Assembly (NCBI GenBank): GCA_008508345.1
Contig: QNGE01003889.1
Coordinates: forward strand, 1 to 64,000
Source: Paragonimus westermani
Lineage: Eukaryota; Platyhelminthes; Trematoda; Plagiorchiida; Troglotrematidae
Direction of reading: 5' to 3'
Length of the DNA stretch: 64,000 nt
Part shown: positions 59,851-64,000 of the stretch, one piece after another
Layout: each line of letters begins with the position of its first letter
Position numbering within the stretch: the first letter of the stretch is position 1
Position numbers and translations under genes: made by a program
Notes under the pieces: model-generated
What the model saw: only the letters and a program-made list of their open reading frames with translations
What the model was told of the DNA's origin: nothing
Databases searched by the model: none

Positions 59851-61635
59851 CTCTAGGTGGGCAAAATCGCGAGTCAACTGGCTTCCAAAGACATGTTGAA
59901 AGTTTCTAATAGCACTTCAATCCCAACGTGTAAGAAAAGTCTAAAAGTTCGAACAAAGCAATTGAAACAAGAAATATGGTGAACTGAAGTCTGGTATCGA
60001 CGAGTCAGTGAGAAATTTTTTTTTATCTGCCAGCTTTCGTGTGCTAACTTTTTTGTTCGATCTCCTGAGAAGAACCAGCTGTCTTGAATTCCAAAATCTT
60101 GTCGGTGCTAACCATAAACACACCCGAAACTGACGCTCCGGCAATTCTTGACGGGAAATTCAGCTATCTGCACATTTGCTGGAGGTTGTAGCCGCAAACC
60201 ATCTAACTCCTACCAGGCTGCCTATTTCGGCATCCTGTGAGTTTTTGTTGACTTGAGAGGGATCCATTGATGATAACAGCACTTGCGGTTATAAATCTAA
60301 TACCGCTTCAAGTAAGCGGGAACATGGTAACACCGTAACATTTTTCTAACGGCAGCTAGTAGACAAAGATGGGTAGCTGTTCCAACGGTTGAAGACCCTG
60401 TAGGAACAGAAATGATGCCCAGGAAAGATACAGGGTCGGTGGTTGGAGAGCCTGTTTGCATGGACTTTTCGACTGTAATCAGCCGCTGACGTAAAGAGCT
60501 GTGCCCTTTCCTGTGTTACAGAAAAAGTGTGTAAGGAATAAGTCACCGTGGAGTCTATAAAAATCATCTGACTAGAGTGAAAACCTCAGGATGAAACTCG
60601 TAGAAAGATGGTGCAAGCCTGCGTCCAATATTGCGGCTACCTACTGGACAGGTCCCTTATTGAGTATCTTCTCTCATGACCGATTCGGTGTGCCGAAGAT
60701 TTGGTCCTATACAGACCTCATTACGCTATGCGAAAAAAGGCTCTTCATTATCTCGTGAGTTCCAAATCTTTTTCCATTGGTCATCTGATGATGGGGAAAA
60801 ACAGACTAGATGGCAGTCAAATTTCTCAGCCTCTTATTAGACCACACTTTGAGACATCCATTGAGTCTGTTCTCTATCTATCATGAACTAGTCCCGGAGT
60901 CTCCACCGCCTGACGAATGTACACAGTTGAAGTCGTTCAGAAATAAAGAAATCAGTCGTCTGCTGGAGCTTATCACTGTTGATCAATTTTTGATACACTA
61001 AGGTCGACAGCATTTGAGGGTTATAAGTCGTCGGTACACATAGCGGAAAAATGGAAGTGCGTTGCCCAGATTGTTAGGAAATGCGGAATTGACGCTTGAT
61101 GATAAATCCAACAGGACGGCGTCCTGTGAGCTTTAGTTATCACACGCACATTTCGTGCAGCCTTCCAAATCGTCAAATCAATCCTCCGTTTCCCCGAATA
61201 AATCCCGAGTGCATATCAAAAGGCCACAACAACCGGTAGACAGAGTTATATACTCCAATATTCATAACAAAAATAATGCCATCGCATGAAATCTTTGTCG
61301 AAAACTTTCGCATACACATTGTTTGTCATAGTAAACGTAATCACCCACACATTTTCTCATACAACATGTGAAATTACTTTCGTTTCCTGATCCTCATAAA
61401 TATCCACTGTGTGAGTAAATTTTTCTACGATGGGTGGACGCACGGAACTTCGTCTCGGCTGAACAGTTTGCGAGATGTTCAACGTTTGACGTTTTTGAGC
61501 AATCGACGAAAACATGCGTCGGAGTGTGCCCAATCGTCCGCTGGATTTTGGTATTTTCCCCACCGCCTCGATAAAGCCGACCTACCTAAACATTTTCCGG
61601 ACGCTAATTTTATACCCTAATGGCGAAACACCAAC
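59850..61635 (-). other. Probable decayed gag/leader of the - strand gypsy element
   Basis: The segment lies between the gag cysteine box and the LTR-like segments and has no intact frame. Frames at 61357-61563 and 60346-60567 on the - strand could be gag remains. The assignment rests on position only. Confidence 0.35.
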
Positions 61636-62104
61636 TGTGTATTTGGACTTTCTCCCCGGAGTGAAAATGTGTAACGGGACAAAAATGTATAAACAGCACA
61701 GCGATCACAGACAGTCCCGACGGAGACTGGGCATGGTCTAAGTGTGAGGGTATCAGAATCAGTAAAATGTTTCCGTGAAAGACAGCAGAGCTTACACGCT
61801 TCGTTGTTACCTTCAGACCATCATGTTGTACGATGAACATTAAAACGTTCTATTTTGATACTAAACATTGCAAATAATGTCGCAAATGGAAGTCGGGGCT
61901 CACACAAAATCATGGGCTGGAAGTCTCTGTGTTGAAGAACTCGGCAACAGACAAATCTTTACAAATGTGTGGCCTTCCAAGTGTGCCCAACATTGGATTA
62001 TTGGCCACTCAAGAAACTTGTAATCAGATGACGATATGAAATGCAGATGTTGCGCAAAATGTAAAATGGTGATGCAAAGATACAAGAAGGGTATTTTAGC
62101 TACA
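61636..62104 (-). repeat. LTR-like segment B of the gypsy element
   Basis: It is about 469 bases, starting TGTAGC on the - strand at 62104 and ending near ATACACAGT at about 61636. TTGGTG follows there, as expected at the start of a primer-binding site. Its central part (61677-61745) matches LTR segment A (62209-62280) in the same orientation, with GTATA, GATC-x-CAGA and TCCCGACG in common. The left part of each is diverged. Confidence 0.5.
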
Positions 62105-62169
62105 TTTTCTCACGTCAACAAGGTTGAATTGAATTACGTCCAGATAATGATTTCTGATTTAGAGTAAAA

Positions 62170-62674
62170 TTATGATTCCTTTCAATTTTTACTAATCGTA
62201 ATAAAACAGGACTAAAAATGTATACAAAGGACAGTGATCGCAGAACTTCCCGACGCAATAAAAACCAGAGGGAATACGTAACGAACAATCAAAACCAATG
62301 TATTGCCGAAACAGACAGGAGGCGGTGATCAGCACAGCGCCAAGAGCAATACGAAAGTCGAAGTCCGAAAAACAACTAGTGGAAATGATCCAACAAAATA
62401 CAACCCTGTCAGTTATCACTATCTACAATCGATCGAAAATGAAAAGTCAAGTCTCGGCGCGGTGACTTCGTGTATTATTACCGACCTCTGGAAAATAGAG
62501 AGTACAGAGAGACACGTCAAGCCAGCGAGGCACGGAGCGAGTTGTGTGTTAGCCCCGGGACGGATGTTACAAAATGGGTAGCTTGACTAAAACAAAAGTA
62601 GGTGAAAAGCCAAAATCATGGGAAATGTACACATGAATGCGACTATCAAAATATCATTTATTATAGTCGCTACA
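62170..62674 (-). repeat. LTR-like segment A of the gypsy element
   Basis: It starts with TGTAGCGAC at 62674 on the - strand and is directly preceded by a polypurine tract. It matches segment B in the same orientation, offset by 533 to 570 bases. Its right end is not sharp, and I place it near 62170 by comparison with B. It would be the 3' LTR of an element lying to the right. Confidence 0.5.
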
Positions 62675-62688
62675 TAGCTCTCCCCCAG
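62675..62688 (-). other. Polypurine tract next to LTR-like segment A
   Basis: The - strand reads CTGGGGGAGAGCTA directly before TGTAGC. In LTR retroelements a purine-rich run at this position primes plus-strand DNA synthesis. It implies that pol of an element ended just to the right, where only a short decayed stretch is left before the Penelope-like fragment. Confidence 0.5.
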
Positions 62689-63009
62689 AAGGCTAGTAAG
62701 TATTACACAGGCCTTCGTTATTGCAGCGAGGGAGGAAAAATCACATATCACGTCTTTTAGACCGATCACAGTTACAGGGCGATACACGCAAAGGATGAGT
62801 GCACATGATAGGGAATGTCAAAGTTCGGGGGTGGAGGAGGGTCGGTCCAAAATAGATGCTGCGCTGGTATGGTTCATTTATTTATTTTATTCAGTCTTCA
62901 GTGCGTTTCTAGTTTATCGCAACGGGCTGCCCAACCCTAAAAACTCTTAAGAGAAAAGTGGGGTAGGTTTGTCTGGTGCTGTACGATAGGTAGATGGGAG
63001 CTGTCTCTC

Positions 63010-63266
63010 CACGCACCATGTCCGGATTGTCTGGAAGTGAGAGAAAACCTGGTGAAGTACCCGCAGAACAGACGAAAAAGGATAACCCACCATGTCTGTC
63101 ACGAGGGAAGCTGCATCCGAACCCTGTTAAACCGAGCTGAAACACATTGCAGCACCGCAGAACTCCGGAGAAAGGAAGAAAACTACATATACCGAGTATT
63201 TCTTCGCAACGGATACCCGCGAAACTTCATCAGACGGAGTCCATTACAAAAAAATCAGGAAGCTTA
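63010..63266 (+). pseudogene. Penelope-like element RT C-terminal fragment
   Basis: The + strand frame reads RITHHVCHEGSCIRTLLNRA, then THCSTAELRRKEENYIY and RVFLRNGYPRNFIRR. The pattern TL-x-NRA, then E, then V-x-L-x2-NGYP-x2-FI is typical of the end of Penelope-like reverse transcriptases, before the GIY-YIG endonuclease. The frame stops at 63265-63267. No GIY-YIG domain or RT core was found around it, so this is a short fragment. A TAA microsatellite follows at once. Confidence 0.6.
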
Positions 63267-63270
63267 AATC

Positions 63271-63295
63271 TAATAATAATAGTAATAATAATAAT
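63271..63295. repeat. TAA microsatellite
   Basis: About eight TAA units with one TAG interruption, directly after the Penelope-like fragment. It may be the element's terminal repeat or a chance expansion. Confidence 0.75.
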
Positions 63296-63299
63296 GGTA

Positions 63300-64000
63300 T
63301 ATTTCTCAACCCATTTGTGAGAAACACGCTCAGATAAGCGTGATCAGTACACACATTTTAACGTGAACTACATAACGTACACATAATTGTTAATTGTACA
63401 AGACACCAATTATGGAAATAGAGTGATAAAACGGACAAAATAATAAAGCAAACCTCTAGGTTATGAAGAAGCAGATGGCTCACTTGCTTCTGGAACAATA
63501 GTTTTCAAGGTTTTCAATATTCGATAAAAAAATGTCAAGTTGTTACATCAATTGTTGCTTTACAAGGCTAACTTAGGTCTCATGTTCAAGGTCATGCCAG
63601 AAAAAGGATTTCTCAGGATGGAGAAAATGAATAGTCGAATAATTTCGCCATCAGTTGATATGGATGGCCTCGGAAAAATATGTAGAAACTTTTGGGAAGG
63701 TGAGGGAAGATAGGCGGGTACCAATTTTTCCGGAGAAATGGACGACATTCTAGACTGGACTCCGTCATTTCCTCAAATCGACGGAATTTCACGAATCGCC
63801 CAACCAGTACAGGATTTTGATTTTCCGGACGTTGTGGAATGTTGTCTCGCGTTAGAATTTATCGTAAAATCAAGAATGGAAGGCAAAATTACGTGATAAG
63901 CAGAAGAACGTAAAATGGTCATGTGAAGTGTGACGAATGATGGAGTCTGACGTTTTCTGGCTAAATCCCTTATATAGAATTTACAATTTTGTGCTAGTTA
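63300..64000. other. End of window without recognised features
   Basis: The stretch is AT-rich. Nothing was recognised. The - strand frame at 63560-63748 has no motif. Confidence 0.4.

Noticed and set aside
1..64000. CRISPR arrays, operons, rRNA genes and spliced-leader RNA gene
   Set aside because: No regular direct repeats with spacers, rRNA cores or known trematode spliced-leader sequence were seen. The window is plainly eukaryotic with introns.

Overview
This is a eukaryotic window of about 43% GC by eye. It is almost entirely the 3' half of one long-intron gene on the + strand, an insulin-receptor-type receptor tyrosine kinase. The introns are packed with decayed retroelements. A trematode flatworm (Digenea) is the best inference. 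The grounds are the divergent insulin receptor with its extended kinase N-lobe loop, several RTE-type LINEs ending in (GAT)n, a Ty3/gypsy element with a CsRn1-like gag cysteine box, a Penelope-like fragment and tRNA-derived SINEs. The species cannot be told from the sequence alone.

Receptor gene: twelve exons were placed by homology, splice sites and reading phase. In order they encode the start of FnIII-2 (7348-7524), the insert domain with its cysteine cluster and alpha-CT helix (8575-8818), the rest of FnIII-2 (25601-25797), FnIII-3 (33764-34132 and 35864-36107), the transmembrane segment (40138-40225), the juxtamembrane region and kinase N-lobe (41195-41453), and the rest of the kinase (43427-43543, 43642-43888, 46424-46553, 47606-47749, 49731-49917). 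A stop codon lies at 49915-49917 and an AATAAA at 50138. Every junction is in phase except 8818 to 25601, which implies an unseen small exon in that 16.8 kb intron. The L1, Cys-rich, L2 and FnIII-1 exons and the promoter must lie upstream of the window or went unrecognised.

Intron contents: RTE-like LINE copies or fragments lie near 3.6-6.9, 10.4-12.7, 17.3-18.7, 24.4-24.7, 31.2-32.7 and 34.5 kb, all on the + strand. A CR1/Jockey-like LINE lies on the - strand at 36.9-38.3 kb. Three tRNA-headed SINE copies and several copies of a shared repeat tail are scattered through the introns. Nested on the - strand in the largest intron is a small single-exon ORF at 21789-22046. It encodes a predicted secreted cysteine-rich protein, has a TATA-like box and has a well-placed polyadenylation signal. 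It is the best candidate here for an undescribed gene.

Downstream of the receptor (50.2-64 kb) there is no recognised cellular gene. This stretch holds a + strand gypsy remnant (52.3-54.0 kb), a - strand CsRn1-like gypsy remnant (56.9-59.9 kb), two LTR-like segments in tandem (61.6-62.7 kb) and a Penelope-like RT fragment (63.0-63.3 kb). Coordinates of decayed elements are approximate. All homology statements come from reading the sequence by eye.
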